Assembly: GCF_000733765.1 (NCBI RefSeq)
Contig: NZ_JPOG01000001.1
Location: forward strand, 1,736,001-1,800,000
Length of the DNA: 64,000 nt
Reading direction: 5' to 3'
Source: Algiphilus aromaticivorans DG1253
GTDB lineage: Bacteria > Pseudomonadota > Gammaproteobacteria > Nevskiales > Nevskiaceae
The position numbers were made by a program, and so were the translations under genes. The notes beneath the pieces were generated by a model. It saw nothing but the letters and a program-made list of their open reading frames with translations, was not told the origin of the DNA and searched no databases. Shown here in pieces: positions 36,782 to 46,616 of this stretch; position 1 is the stretch's first letter, and each line of letters begins with the position of its first letter.

Positions 36782-37366
36782 ATGCGCGACGTCTCATCAC
36801 AACCCCGCCCAGGCTCCGGCCATCGCCCGCCGGCCCACACCGCGCGGACTCGCGGCATGACGCTGATCGAGCTGCTGGTGACCCTCGCGGTCGCAGCCAT
36901 CATCCTCACCGTCGGCGTGCCCTCCTTCCGCGATCTCATGCAGGATATCCGGGCGACAACCGTCACCAACCGGCTAATGGCTTCCATTCAGCACACGCGC
37001 AGCGAGGCGGTACGGCGCGGCATGCCGGTCACGCTGTGCGCATCGGACGATGGCGCGACGTGCACGAACGTGGCCCCCACAGACTCCGCCGACTTCTCCC
37101 AGGGCTGGATCGTGGTCTCCGGCTACCCTGGCGACCCAGGCAGTGAACTGCTGCGCGTGCACAGCCCGGACGTCGGCGACATCGACATCCCAGAAAATCT
37201 CAGCAATGGCCACAGCCTCACCTATTCTCCGACCGGTGAGACGCGGGCTCCCGGCGGCGCGTTCATCGCAGGAAATTTGCAGATTTGCCATGACGGGCGG
37301 GATCGTCGGGTGATTATCAGCAAGACCGGCCGTCCACGCGTTGCGAAACAGGCATGCGATGACTGA
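36782..37366 (+). CDS. fimT: Type IV pilus minor pilin, GspH/FimT family
   Basis: The prepilin has a long leader of 25 residues ending in TARTRG, with the PilD cleavage site between Gly and Met (RG|MTLIE, with Glu5). The N-terminal hydrophobic helix (LIELLVTLAVAAIILTVGVP) follows, and a GspH/FimT-type C domain with cysteine pairs in CASDDGATC. Mature chain length is normal for the family. It opens the minor pilin cluster and is 63 bp from tRNA-Thr. FimT-type pilins can bind DNA in transformation; whether this copy or the next is the FimT or FimU equivalent is uncertain. Confidence 0.85.
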   Translation: MRDVSSQPRPGSGHRPPAHTARTRGMTLIELLVTLAVAAIILTVGVPSFRDLMQDIRATTVTNRLMASIQHTRSEAVRRGMPVTLCASDDGATCTNVAPTDSADFSQGWIVVSGYPGDPGSELLRVHSPDVGDIDIPENLSNGHSLTYSPTGETRAPGGAFIAGNLQICHDGRDRRVIISKTGRPRVAKQACDD

Positions 37367-37537
37367 TGGTTCATGCTTGCGTTCGGCCTACGCATGCGGC
37401 GAGACTGCCCCTCATAGACTCAACAGAAACGCGGTGCGTCCAGCATCTAGTAGGGCGCACGTCCGTCAACCACGGATTGCCGTCCGTCGCACAACGGCTT
37501 GTTCATTCCGGAAATCGGGCGTAAGCGTCGAGGGGAC

Positions 37538-38041
37538 ATGCAAACAACAACCAAAGGATTCACGCTGATCGAGTTGCTGGTGACGCTCGCTGTCGCTGCG
37601 ATCATCGCCACCATCGCGGTGCCCGGCTTCAGCGAGTTGATGCGCTCGAATCGCGCCGTGACGGATGTCAACAAGCTCGTCACGGCCCTGAATTACGCAC
37701 GCTCGGAAGCCGTTCGGCGCGGCGAGCGTGTGACGCTCTGCCCCTCCTCCAACGGCAGCAGCTGTGCCGCCGGTACCGACTGGGTCGATGGCTGGATCGC
37801 CTTCAGTGACCCGGACGCATCCGGCGCACCTGCGGCCGACGGTAGCGATCTGCTGCGTGTCTGGAACGGGCTGGCGATCGGCGCGAGCTTGACCGGTCCC
37901 GCTAATCTCGGTTTCCAGGGTCAGGGCACCGCGACCGCAGCAAGCAGATTCGACTACACCATCGACGGCCAGCTGGGCCGGCTTGCCTGTATCAACGCCG
38001 TCGGGCGCACCCAGGTCCGCAAGGGAGCGGCGTCGTGCTGA
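37538..38041 (+). CDS. fimU: Type IV pilus minor pilin, GspH/FimT (FimU) family
   Basis: This 167-residue prepilin has leader MQTTTKG, cleavage before FTLIELLVTLAVAAIIATIA (Glu5 present), and a GspH/FimT C domain with the pattern ALNYARSEAVRRGERVTLC. It resembles FimU of pseudomonads, which joins PilV, PilW and PilX to the pilus tip. ATG 37538 is chosen over an open extension to 37499, because it gives a standard short leader. It overlaps pilV by 7 bp. The region before it (171 bp) contains no gene. Confidence 0.85.
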   Translation: MQTTTKGFTLIELLVTLAVAAIIATIAVPGFSELMRSNRAVTDVNKLVTALNYARSEAVRRGERVTLCPSSNGSSCAAGTDWVDGWIAFSDPDASGAPAADGSDLLRVWNGLAIGASLTGPANLGFQGQGTATAASRFDYTIDGQLGRLACINAVGRTQVRKGAASC

Positions 38042-38502
38042 AGAATGCGTATCAGTGCGGCCCCACCGCCAGACAACGTGGCGTGACGATGATTGAGGTG
38101 CTGATCGCCATCCTCGTGCTCTCCTTCGGCTTGCTCGGCATCGCCGGCATGCAGTGGAATTCGCTGCAGTTCAACCACAGTGCACTGCTGCGTTCGCAGG
38201 CTAGCAACCTAGCCTACGACATGAGTGACCGACTGCGCGCCAATCGCGCAGCCGCGCGCTCGGGCGACTTCGCCGCTCCCGATTTCAGCGACCCGAACTG
38301 CCAGGGCTTCAACCCCAGCGATGCGTCTCCAGCCAACGAGGTCCTCGGCTGGCGCTGCCAGATAGCCAACCTACTGCCCGAGGGCCAGGGCCGCGTCCTC
38401 AACAACGGCGACCGCTACACCGTCGAGCTGCGCTGGCGCGACCAGCGCGAAGCCGATGACGATGACGCTTTCGTGGTCTTCAGCACGACGACGGAGCTCT
38501 GA
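38035..38502 (+). CDS. pilV: Type IV pilus minor pilin PilV
   Basis: This 155-residue prepilin has cleavage RG|VTMIEVLIAILVLSFGLLG, the typical PilV helix with Glu5, followed by GMQWNSLQFNHSALLRSQAS and a C domain with paired cysteines (NCQGFNP and WRCQ). The start is GTG at 38035, overlapping the previous stop. PilV is part of the priming complex of the type IVa pilus in the inner membrane and periplasm. It is 2 bp from pilW. Confidence 0.88.
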   Translation: MLKNAYQCGPTARQRGVTMIEVLIAILVLSFGLLGIAGMQWNSLQFNHSALLRSQASNLAYDMSDRLRANRAAARSGDFAAPDFSDPNCQGFNPSDASPANEVLGWRCQIANLLPEGQGRVLNNGDRYTVELRWRDQREADDDDAFVVFSTTTEL

Positions 38503-38504
38503 TC

Positions 38505-39620
38505 GTGACGCCGCTTGAGCTAACACCGCCGCGCCCCCTTCGCAATGCCGTCCGCGGCTTCACCCTCGTCGAGCTGATGATCGCACTCACACTGGGCCTG
38601 CTGATCGTGGCCGGCGTAACCAGCCTATTCATCGGCATGCGCGCCAGCTACAGCTTCCAGGACGGCCTGTCGCGCGTACAGGAGAACGGTCGCTTCGCGA
38701 TTCAGACTTTGGGTCGGGGGCTTCGCATGAGCGGCTTCACTGGCTGCACGAACAACATCGTGAACTGGCTCAATCCAGCCGGCACGGGCTATGTCACCAG
38801 CATATACGGTAATCGCGCCGTGACCGGATGGGAGGCAACCGGAACGGGGCCCGGAGACAATTACACCGTCGGCGATGCAAGCAACTGGCAAAGCTCCAGT
38901 GGTGAAGGGCTTGCTGCGGAAATCAACAATCCGTTGTCAGGCTCCGACATCGTTGTGATCAACACGACCGAGCCACTCGATGTAGTGCTGCAGGGCAATC
39001 CTGGTCCCCCGGCGAATGCGCTCACGGCAGCCGGCAACACCGGCATCCCTCAGGGCGCGATCATTGTCGCGGTAACTGCGAGTTGCTCCGGGGGTGATCT
39101 CTTCATGAAAACAAGCGACGGTAACGCGGTTTCGCTTCCGAAAGGCACCGCCGCCGGCCAGAACCCAGGCAACATCAATCCCGCCGGCGGCTTTTCTCAG
39201 GATCACGACGACAATTCACTCATCTACCAGCATCTGAGCACTGCTTACTTCGTGCGCAACAATCCTGCGACACCTCCGGAACCAGCCTTATACCGCCTGC
39301 GGCTTGATGACGCACGCCGCACAGGGACTCCGAACCCGCAGGAACTGGTCAGCGGGATCGAGAACATGCAGATTCTCTATGGCGAAGACACCGATGGTGA
39401 TCGGACCGCCAACACTTACAGAGCAGCCGACAGCGTGGTGAGCTGGAATCGCGTCGTTTCCGTCAGGATGGCGCTGCTGCTGCGCAACGACAGCTTCGTG
39501 CAGACCGAGAGCGACCTGCGCGCTTTCGACGTTGCTTATACCAATGTCACCCCCGTCGAGGACGGGCGCGTCCGCCAGGTCATGACGCTCACCGTCGCGC
39601 TGCGCAACCGCCTGCCATGA
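38505..39620 (+). CDS. pilW: Type IV pilus minor pilin PilW
   Basis: This 371-residue prepilin has leader ending NAVRG, cleavage before FTLVELMIALTLGLLIVAGV (Glu5), then LSRVQENGRFAIQTLGRGLR, which is the PilW signature, and a large C domain with GIENMQILYGEDTDGDRTAN, an acidic loop that could bind calcium. GTG 38505 is the start. It overlaps pilX by 4 bp (ATGA). PilW links the core minor pilins to PilX and PilY1. Confidence 0.9.
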   Translation: MTPLELTPPRPLRNAVRGFTLVELMIALTLGLLIVAGVTSLFIGMRASYSFQDGLSRVQENGRFAIQTLGRGLRMSGFTGCTNNIVNWLNPAGTGYVTSIYGNRAVTGWEATGTGPGDNYTVGDASNWQSSSGEGLAAEINNPLSGSDIVVINTTEPLDVVLQGNPGPPANALTAAGNTGIPQGAIIVAVTASCSGGDLFMKTSDGNAVSLPKGTAAGQNPGNINPAGGFSQDHDDNSLIYQHLSTAYFVRNNPATPPEPALYRLRLDDARRTGTPNPQELVSGIENMQILYGEDTDGDRTANTYRAADSVVSWNRVVSVRMALLLRNDSFVQTESDLRAFDVAYTNVTPVEDGRVRQVMTLTVALRNRLP

Positions 39621-40150
39621 CGACGACCATTGCCATGATCGAAAAGCGCACTGGCCAGCGCGGCAGCACGCTCGGCGTCAGTCTCATCTTCCTGGTGCTG
39701 CTGACGCTGCTGGGGCTCACGGCCATGCAGGACACCGGCCTGCAGGAACGCATGGCCGGCAACGCGCGCGACAAGGATATGGCGCTTCAGGCGGGCGAAG
39801 CCGGGCTGCGGGATGCAGAGGCTTATCTGATGACGCCGGTTCTGCCCGCATTCAACGGCGCCACCAGCGGTCTTATCGCCTTTGACCGGGACGGCATCAA
39901 ACCTTCCTATTGGGAAGACAGCAACTACGACTGGGCCAACAATTCCAGAAGTTACAGCGGCGCTGACATCGACGGGGTCGGGAATCAGCCGCGTTACGTT
40001 ATCGAGGAGCTACCGCAAGCGCCCTTGCCCGGCCAGAGCCTAGCAGCGGACGAGCCTGTCGAGGACCATGGCGCCTACCGCATCACCGTGCGCGCCGAAG
40101 GCGGCACGAGCGATGCGGCCGCCGTCCTGCAGACGGTTTACCGGCGGTGA
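39617..40150 (+). CDS. pilX: Type IV pilus minor pilin PilX
   Basis: This 177-residue PilX-type protein has short leader TGQRG, then STLGVSLIFLVLLTLLGLTA, followed by the conserved MQDTGLQERMAGNARDKDMA and LQAGEAGLRDAE. As usual for PilX, the helix lacks Glu5. The C domain is short. The ATG overlaps the pilW stop, and its own stop overlaps the GTG candidate start of pilY1. It forms a complex with PilW and the PilY1 adhesin. Confidence 0.88.
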   Translation: MTTTIAMIEKRTGQRGSTLGVSLIFLVLLTLLGLTAMQDTGLQERMAGNARDKDMALQAGEAGLRDAEAYLMTPVLPAFNGATSGLIAFDRDGIKPSYWEDSNYDWANNSRSYSGADIDGVGNQPRYVIEELPQAPLPGQSLAADEPVEDHGAYRITVRAEGGTSDAAAVLQTVYRR

Positions 40151-43100
40151 GCCGGACAACGAAAAGATCGGAGCGAGCCATGAGCGCAGGAAGCATCCTG
40201 GGGACAATCAAACGCGGGGCTCTCGGCGCAATGACGGCCGGGCTCGTCTGGTGCGGGAGCGCAGCCGCCGCCGACATTGCGAATGTGCCGCTATTTCTGA
40301 CCCAGTCGGTGGAGCCCAACATCCTCTTCATCATCGACGATTCCGGGTCGATGCATCTGGAGATCGGGTCGCTGATCGAGGAAGGCACCGGAAACGATAA
40401 TCGAGATAAGGAAAGGCGTGTGTTTCCCCGCCGGGAGGGCCCCGGTGGAAATACAGCATTGCACAACGCAACGCCGACCTTCGAAGACGACAACCGCTGG
40501 AACTACCGACTGCGCTCCGCCGCGCATAACCCCCTTTTCTACGATCCTGCGGTCGAGTACAGGCCATGGGTGGATTGGCAGGGCAACGAGCTTGATCCAG
40601 CGGATCCCGAAAACGTCCCCATCGATCCAGACCGCCCCAACGATGATGTCCGCGATCTCACCGAGCAGCTGAGCGAATGGACCAACTGGCACGACGACGA
40701 TCAGGACGTCGACGAGGAAACACGTTCGTACTGGCCGATCACCTATTTCATCTACAACGGCGGCGATATCAACGATCGCGACAACTACACGCGTATCGAG
40801 ATCCGCGGCGATGATCTGTACATCGACGGCGACGAACGCGACGACGACGAGCTGCCCAGCGGGCGCAGCATCGAGGATGAAATTCAGAACTTCGCGAACT
40901 GGTACACCTACTACCGCAATCGCAAGAACACCGCCAGGGCTGGCATCGGTCGTGCGTTCCTAGATCTGCCCGACGACATTCGCGTCGGCTTTGGCCGCAT
41001 CAACTCGAGTAACCAGACCGTAGACAGTGAGGGAGGGACGGACGCGGTTATCAAGGGTGTTCGGGCCTTCGATGCAACCGCTCGCGCAGATTTCTACGAC
41101 GATCTCTACGGCACGAGCTTTGGCGGCGGAACCCCGCTGCGAAGGGCGCTCAAGGGCGCCGGCGAATACTACGAGCGTAGAGATAAGCGCGGCCCCTGGA
41201 GCTCCACGCCGGGCGTATCCAGCGACCCGGATACCCAGTTGGAATGCCGGCGCAGCTACACCATGCTGATGACCGACGGCGAATGGGGCGGAGGCAGCCC
41301 CAGCGTCGGTAACGTAGATGGCGAGAACGGACCTGAGATAACGGATGGTGAACGCACCTACCAGTACACCCCACAGCCGCCATTCGAGGACGACAGCTCG
41401 GACATGCTGGCGGACGTGGCCATGGAGTACTGGAACCGCGATCTGCGTGACGATCTCCCGAACAAGGTGCCGACCAGCGAGACCAACCCGGCCTTCTGGC
41501 AGCACATGGTCACCTTCACCATCGGCTTCGGCGTCAGTGGCGATCTGGATCCGGAGACCGACCTGGAGGCACTGGCCAGCGGTGATCTAGACTGGACCGA
41601 CCACCGCGTTGATGATCTCTGGCACGCGGCGATCAACGGGCGGGGCGATTACCTGAATGCGACCCGACCCGACGAGTTCACCGAGGGCGTCACGAAGGTG
41701 CTAGAGGACATCATTCTCCGGGAGCGCGGCTCCTCATCCTCGATTGCCACCAACTCGACACGGCTGGCCAACGATTCCGAGATCTACCAGGCCCGCTTCG
41801 ATTCGTCGGACTGGACCGGCGAGCTGATCGCCTTCGGGCTCAACAGCGACGGCAGCGTCGGCGACGCCAAGTGGAACGCCGCCACCCAGCTGGAGGCAAA
41901 GGGGCCGGACAGCCGCAATATCATCACGAGCAAGCCTGACGGTACTGCCGTAGCGTTCGAGTATGCGCAGCTTGCAGCCGAGCAACAGACGGAGCTGGGC
42001 AGTGCCGCTGTCCTGAACTGGCTCCGCGGCCACCGCAGCGACGGTGACGGCTTCCGCAACACCGGGATACTGGGCGACATCGTCAATTCGGATCCGGCAT
42101 TCTCCGGCAACGCTGACTTCGGTTTCCGGCAGTTGGGCAACGACACACAGAGCTCAAGCTACGCCACCTATCTGAGCAACCGGGATGTGTATCCGACCGT
42201 CTACGTCGGCGCCAACGACGGCATGCTGCACGCCTTCAATGCCGATACGGGCGAGGAGCGTTTCGCTTACGTCCCTGCGTCGATCTACGACCACCTCGCC
42301 GAGCTGCCCCAGACCGGTTACCAGCACCGCTACTATGTCGACGGGTCGCCCAAGGTCTTCGACGCCTACGTCGACTCGCAGTGGCGCACGATCCTTATCG
42401 GCACGACCGGGGCCGGCGGCCGCGGCATCTTCGCACTGGACGTCACCGACCCGACCACTTTCACCGCGAGCAACGTGCTCTTCGATCTCAGCGACGATGA
42501 CAGTGACCTCGCGGATCTCGGGGCGACGATTCCGAAGGCGACCGTCGCGCGCCTGAACGATGGACATTTCTGGGCTATCTTCGGTAACGGCTACGGCAGT
42601 GACGACGGTAAGGCCGTGCTGTACATGCGCAATCTCACGACCGATGCGGTGGAGGTTCTCGATACCGAGACGGGCGATAGCGGCAATCCCAATGGGCTGT
42701 CGTCACCGATTCCCGTCGATGTCGACGGCGACCGCGTCGCCGATCGCATCTACGCCGGCGATCTGCAAGGCAATCTCTGGCGCTTCGACGTCGACGGCAA
42801 TCAGAACCAATGGGGCTTCATCAATGCCTTCAAGCAGGGCAGCACCCCGAAGCCGCTCTTCACTGCACGCGACACCGATGACAACGTGCAGCCCATCACC
42901 GCGCGCCCCGAAGTGGGCCGCCATCCGGACGGCGGCGTAATGGTTTACTTCGGCACCGGCACCTACTTCCGCGATGGAGACAACACGGTTTCGGGAAGCG
43001 ATCCTCGCCACAGTTTCTACGGCATCCGCGACCAGGATGCCCAGGTTGCCGGCCGCAGCGCCCTGCTGATGCAGGAGATCACCTTCGAAGGCACGGCAAA

Positions 43101-43626
43101 CTTCAGCGGTGGCGGCGATGACGGAATGGGCACCAATCAGGCAAAGGTGCGCGCGGTCTCCGGATACGAAGACGCCAGCAAGACGGGCGGCTTCTACCTG
43201 GACCTGATCTCGCCCCACGGCTTCGAGGGCGAGCGCGTCGTCGCCGGCGCACAGCTGCGCTTCGGCCGCATCGTCTTCACGACATTGATTCCGTCCACGG
43301 ACCCCTGCTCCTTCGGCGGCAGCTCCTGGCTGATGGAGCTCGACGCCTTCGACGGCGGCAGCTACGGCGAATCCATCTTCGATCTGAACGAGGACGACAA
43401 TTTCGACGAGAGCGACTATGTCGAGGTCGACGAAAACAACGAGACAGTTATGAAGCCCGTCAGTGGCCTGGCTTCGGAAGTCGGCATCGTCAACAAGCCC
43501 TCGATCATCACGGCCGGCGAAGTCGAGTACAAGTACACCTCCGGCTCCAGCGGCGAGGTCGGCGTAGTCAAGGAGATCAGCGGCAGCGATCTTCTGGGTC
43601 GGCAATCCTGGCGCGAGCTACGGTAG
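40147..43626 (+). CDS. pilY1: Type IV pilus tip adhesin PilY1
   Basis: This protein of 1159 residues (if GTG 40147; an ATG at 40180 is equally possible) has a signal peptide, then a von Willebrand A-type N-terminal region with MIDAS motif DDSGSMH at about residues 64-70. The C-terminal half is the PilY1 beta-propeller (VYVGANDGMLHAFNADTGEE, YGSDDGKAVLYMRNL). It contains the calcium loop VDVDGDRVADR, followed by IYAGDLQGNLWRFDVDGN. This calcium loop controls pilus extension/retraction in Pseudomonas. The middle is unusually rich in Asp/Glu. It closes on pilE with a 6-bp gap. The protein acts at the pilus tip in adhesion and surface sensing. Confidence 0.93.
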   Translation: MSRTTKRSERAMSAGSILGTIKRGALGAMTAGLVWCGSAAAADIANVPLFLTQSVEPNILFIIDDSGSMHLEIGSLIEEGTGNDNRDKERRVFPRREGPGGNTALHNATPTFEDDNRWNYRLRSAAHNPLFYDPAVEYRPWVDWQGNELDPADPENVPIDPDRPNDDVRDLTEQLSEWTNWHDDDQDVDEETRSYWPITYFIYNGGDINDRDNYTRIEIRGDDLYIDGDERDDDELPSGRSIEDEIQNFANWYTYYRNRKNTARAGIGRAFLDLPDDIRVGFGRINSSNQTVDSEGGTDAVIKGVRAFDATARADFYDDLYGTSFGGGTPLRRALKGAGEYYERRDKRGPWSSTPGVSSDPDTQLECRRSYTMLMTDGEWGGGSPSVGNVDGENGPEITDGERTYQYTPQPPFEDDSSDMLADVAMEYWNRDLRDDLPNKVPTSETNPAFWQHMVTFTIGFGVSGDLDPETDLEALASGDLDWTDHRVDDLWHAAINGRGDYLNATRPDEFTEGVTKVLEDIILRERGSSSSIATNSTRLANDSEIYQARFDSSDWTGELIAFGLNSDGSVGDAKWNAATQLEAKGPDSRNIITSKPDGTAVAFEYAQLAAEQQTELGSAAVLNWLRGHRSDGDGFRNTGILGDIVNSDPAFSGNADFGFRQLGNDTQSSSYATYLSNRDVYPTVYVGANDGMLHAFNADTGEERFAYVPASIYDHLAELPQTGYQHRYYVDGSPKVFDAYVDSQWRTILIGTTGAGGRGIFALDVTDPTTFTASNVLFDLSDDDSDLADLGATIPKATVARLNDGHFWAIFGNGYGSDDGKAVLYMRNLTTDAVEVLDTETGDSGNPNGLSSPIPVDVDGDRVADRIYAGDLQGNLWRFDVDGNQNQWGFINAFKQGSTPKPLFTARDTDDNVQPITARPEVGRHPDGGVMVYFGTGTYFRDGDNTVSGSDPRHSFYGIRDQDAQVAGRSALLMQEITFEGTANFSGGGDDGMGTNQAKVRAVSGYEDASKTGGFYLDLISPHGFEGERVVAGAQLRFGRIVFTTLIPSTDPCSFGGSSWLMELDAFDGGSYGESIFDLNEDDNFDESDYVEVDENNETVMKPVSGLASEVGIVNKPSIITAGEVEYKYTSGSSGEVGVVKEISGSDLLGRQSWRELR

Positions 43627-43632
43627 GCCGTG

Positions 43633-44067
43633 ATGGTGAACTCTGCCCGCAACCGCGGCTTCACGCTCGTCGAGATGCTGATCGTGATCTCGATCATCTC
43701 GATCCTGGCGGCCATCGCCTACCCGAGCTACCGCAGCCAGGTGCTGAAGACGCAGCGGACCGAGGCCAAGACGGCCCTGGCCGACACGGCACAGCGTCTG
43801 GAACGCTGCTACACGCAGTTCAACGTCTACAACGACACGGACGATTGCACGATCGCGAGCACGCTCAGCCCTGCGGGTACAGGATCTTTCGACACCGAGG
43901 AAGGGCACTACACCATCACTGCCACCGCCCTGGGCGCGTCGTCCTTCACGCTGCGAGCAGCGCGCAAGGACGGCGATGACTCGCGCTGCGGCAACTTCGT
44001 GCTGAATCACCTCGGGCAGCGGGGCTCGCTAGGAACGATCGGCAGCGACGCTAACGACTGCTGGTAG
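43633..44067 (+). CDS. pilE: Type IV pilus minor pilin PilE
   Basis: This 144-residue prepilin has leader MVNSARNRG, then FTLVEMLIVISIISILAAIA and YPSYRSQVLKTQRTEAKTAL, matching the PilE group of minor pilins that resembles the major pilin. Disulfide candidates are ERCYTQF, DCTIAS, RCGNF and DCW. The ATG follows an in-frame GTG at 43630. It ends 17 bp inside the converging thiO gene, so the two genes share their 3' ends. Confidence 0.9.
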   Translation: MVNSARNRGFTLVEMLIVISIISILAAIAYPSYRSQVLKTQRTEAKTALADTAQRLERCYTQFNVYNDTDDCTIASTLSPAGTGSFDTEEGHYTITATALGASSFTLRAARKDGDDSRCGNFVLNHLGQRGSLGTIGSDANDCW

Positions 44068-45109
44068 CGGCCGCCTTCGTCTCGCCCTGAAGGGCTGCGG
44101 CCAGGCGCGCCGCCGATGCCGGTGCCATCGCAAGGCCGTTGCGGAAGTGGCCCGTGTTCCACCACAGCCCCCGCCGCGTGGCGTCGGGGCCGACGACCGG
44201 CACGCCACCAGCGATACCCGGGCGCAGTCCGGCCCACTGACGCAGGATTTCGGCGTCGGCGAGGGCCTCACCCAGCGGCGCCGCCGCTGCCAGCAGCGCG
44301 GTGCGCGCCTGCGTCGTGATGGCGCGGTCGAAGCCGCAACGCTCCACGGTCGCGCCGAGCAGACAGAGTCCATCCGCGCGCACCACGACGTAGCCTTCCG
44401 GCAGCAGCCAGACGCCGGGCGGCAGACGTCGCCGCGGCCGCAACAGCAGCATCTGTCCGCGCACAGGTTCCACCCGCGGCGCACCGGCACAGATCTCCGG
44501 GCTCCAGGCTCCGGCCGCGACGACAACCGTGCCGGCGAGCAGTCGCTCTTCGCTGCCCTGCCCGTCCTGCGACTTCGCCCGTACGCCCTGTACCCGGTCG
44601 CCCTCCTGCAGCAATCCGGTCACCACGCACCGTGTCCGGAAGACGACCCCACGCTGTTCCAGCACCCGCAGCAAAGCCTTCAGCAGCCGCGGGTTGCGGA
44701 TCTGTGTCACCCAGGGCATGCGCAGCCATTCCCGGTCGCCCTCGGCTTCATCGGCGCAGAGCAAACCCTCCGCGCGGTGCCACTCGCGCGCACGTGCCAT
44801 GTCGCGCGGATCGTGCAGGCGCGCGCCGCAGAAAAGCAGCTCGGCGTCGATGCCGCTTGCGACGCGCAACTCCTCGACCAGGGCGGGATAGCGCGCGAGG
44901 CTGTCACGGCACAGTTCCCAGACGGCCTCCGGATAGCGCCATGGCCGCAGTGGCGCGAGAATGCCGGCGCCCGCCCAGGAGGACTCGCTGCCCGGCTCGC
45001 CGCGCTCGACGATGGTGACCCGCCAGCCGGCCCGCGCCAGCTCCAGCGCCGTGCACATGCCGATGACGCCGGCGCCGACGACGATGACGTCGCTCGCGGA
45101 CGGACTCAT
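44051..45109 (-). CDS. thiO: Glycine oxidase ThiO (FAD-dependent)
   Basis: This 352-residue DAO-family protein has FAD-binding Rossmann motif VIVVGAGVIGMCTALELARA, followed by GWRVTIVERGEPGSESSWAG and a C-terminal FAD signature (WAGLRPGIAGGVPVVGPDAT, WNTGHFRNGLAMAPAS). ThiO oxidises glycine to iminoglycine for the thiazole of thiamine. I use ATG 45109; a GTG at 45118 is also open. It lies downstream of ispH on the same strand, and its 3' end overlaps pilE (converging). Other amine substrates cannot be excluded. Confidence 0.87.
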   Translation of the reverse strand: MSPSASDVIVVGAGVIGMCTALELARAGWRVTIVERGEPGSESSWAGAGILAPLRPWRYPEAVWELCRDSLARYPALVEELRVASGIDAELLFCGARLHDPRDMARAREWHRAEGLLCADEAEGDREWLRMPWVTQIRNPRLLKALLRVLEQRGVVFRTRCVVTGLLQEGDRVQGVRAKSQDGQGSEERLLAGTVVVAAGAWSPEICAGAPRVEPVRGQMLLLRPRRRLPPGVWLLPEGYVVVRADGLCLLGATVERCGFDRAITTQARTALLAAAAPLGEALADAEILRQWAGLRPGIAGGVPVVGPDATRRGLWWNTGHFRNGLAMAPASAARLAAALQGETKAAATSSR

Positions 45110-45156
45110 TGGCGGCACAGGGCTAGAAAGGCACTCGCGGGACGCGCGAGGCGCAA

Positions 45157-46131
45157 CTATCCGCTGCTGCGCAGCGCGGCGCTGCGCTCCTCAATGGCGC
45201 GCGCCAGATTGCGCGGCATCGAGAAGACGACATGCTCTTCGACGCCGGCTTCCTCACTGACGGTTTCGCCACCCAGCGCACGCAGACGCTCGACCACCTG
45301 CTGCACGAGCACCTCGGGCGCCGATGCGCCTGCGGTGACACCGACCACCGCGACATTGCGGAACCAGTCCTCAGAAATATCGTCCGGCCCGTCAATGAGA
45401 TAGGCACAGCTGCCGCAATCAGCCGCCAATTCGCTCAGACGGTTGGAGTTGGAGCTGTTGCTGGAGCCGACAACGAGCACGAGATCGCAGCGCCCGGCCA
45501 GTTCGCGCACGGCGTCCTGGCGGTTCTGCGTGGCATAGCAGATGTCGTCCTTGCGCGGTCCGGAAATCTGCGGGAAGCGCGCGCGCAACGCATCGATGAT
45601 GCGCGCGGTATCGTCCATCGACAGCGTCGTCTGCGTCACGAAGGCGAGCCGATCCGGCTTGCGGATATCGAGCTGCGCGACATCGTCGGGTTTCTCGACC
45701 AGCATGATGCGGCCGCCGAAGCTCTCGTCGAACTGACCCATGGTGCCTTCGACCTCCGGATGGCCGGCGTGACCGATGAGGATCACTTCTCTTCCCTCGC
45801 GGGCGTATCCGGTGACCTCGATATGCACCTTGGTCACCAGCGGGCAGGTAGCGTCGAAGACCGTCAGATCGCGCGCCTCGGCCGCCCGGCGCACAGCCTG
45901 GGAGACGCCGTGCGCGGAAAATATGCAGAGTGCACCGTCGGGAATCTCGTCGACCTCCTCGACGAAGACCGCGCCCTTGGCGCGCAGGTCGTCGACGACG
46001 AAGCGGTTGTGCACGACTTCGTGCCGGACGTAGATGGGCCCGCCGAAGGCGGCGAGCGCCCGCTCCACGATTTCGATGGCGCGATCGACGCCGGCACAGA
46101 AGCCGCGCGGATTGGCCAGCAGTATCTTCAA
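45157..46131 (-). CDS. ispH: 4-hydroxy-3-methylbut-2-enyl diphosphate reductase
   Basis: This 324-residue IspH has three iron-sulfur cysteines in [27 protein letters not shown] and [14 protein letters not shown], and the proton-relay region TTLSMDDT. It makes IPP and DMAPP in the last step of the MEP pathway. The start is TTG at 46131, which overlaps the lspA stop (TTGA); a longer frame upstream is only lspA in another frame. This ileS-lspA-ispH order is standard in gammaproteobacteria. Length and cysteines are normal. Confidence 0.95.
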   Translation of the reverse strand: MKILLANPRGFCAGVDRAIEIVERALAAFGGPIYVRHEVVHNRFVVDDLRAKGAVFVEEVDEIPDGALCIFSAHGVSQAVRRAAEARDLTVFDATCPLVTKVHIEVTGYAREGREVILIGHAGHPEVEGTMGQFDESFGGRIMLVEKPDDVAQLDIRKPDRLAFVTQTTLSMDDTARIIDALRARFPQISGPRKDDICYATQNRQDAVRELAGRCDLVLVVGSSNSSNSNRLSELAADCGSCAYLIDGPDDISEDWFRNVAVVGVTAGASAPEVLVQQVVERLRALGGETVSEEAGVEEHVVFSMPRNLARAIEERSAALRSSG

Positions 46132-46616
46132 GATGTGCTCCCGGCGGCGCGCGAGCGCCGCCAGTCCAGAATGGCGTCCAAAATCATCAGACCGGCCCCG
46201 ATGGTAATCGCCGTATCCGCCACATTGAAAGCCGGGAAATGCCATCCCGCCCAGTGGAAGTCGAGGAAATCGACGACGTAGCCGCGCAGCGCGCGGTCGA
46301 TGGCATTGCCGATGGCCCCGGCCAGGATCAGGCAGAGCGCCACCGCCACCAGCGGCTGGTCCGAGGGATGCCGGCGCAGCCAGATCAGGATGCCCACCGA
46401 CACCGCCAGCGCCAGACCGACGAAGAAGAGCTGCGGGCTGTCGCTGAACATCGAGAAGGCCACGCCGGTGTTGCGCCGATGCACGATATTGAAGACGGGA
46501 AGCACCGCGACCGATTCGTACAAGTCGAACTGACGGTGGATGAGCTGCTTGCTGATCTGGTCGAGCAGAATCAGCGCCGCCGACAGCCATAGCCAATGCG
46601 CGTTGCGGATACGCAT
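46128..46616 (-). CDS. lspA: Lipoprotein signal peptidase
   Basis: This 162-residue inner-membrane aspartyl protease has four hydrophobic helices. The catalytic region reads [12 protein letters not shown] (first Asp), then [12 protein letters not shown], and [18 protein letters not shown] (second Asp). Helix one is preceded by the conserved LLDQISKQL. It cleaves prolipoproteins after diacylglyceryl modification. ATG 46616 overlaps the ileS stop by one base, and its own stop overlaps the ispH start, so the three are translationally coupled. Open frame beyond the start is ileS in another frame. Confidence 0.95.
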   Translation of the reverse strand: MRIRNAHWLWLSAALILLDQISKQLIHRQFDLYESVAVLPVFNIVHRRNTGVAFSMFSDSPQLFFVGLALAVSVGILIWLRRHPSDQPLVAVALCLILAGAIGNAIDRALRGYVVDFLDFHWAGWHFPAFNVADTAITIGAGLMILDAILDWRRSRAAGSTS

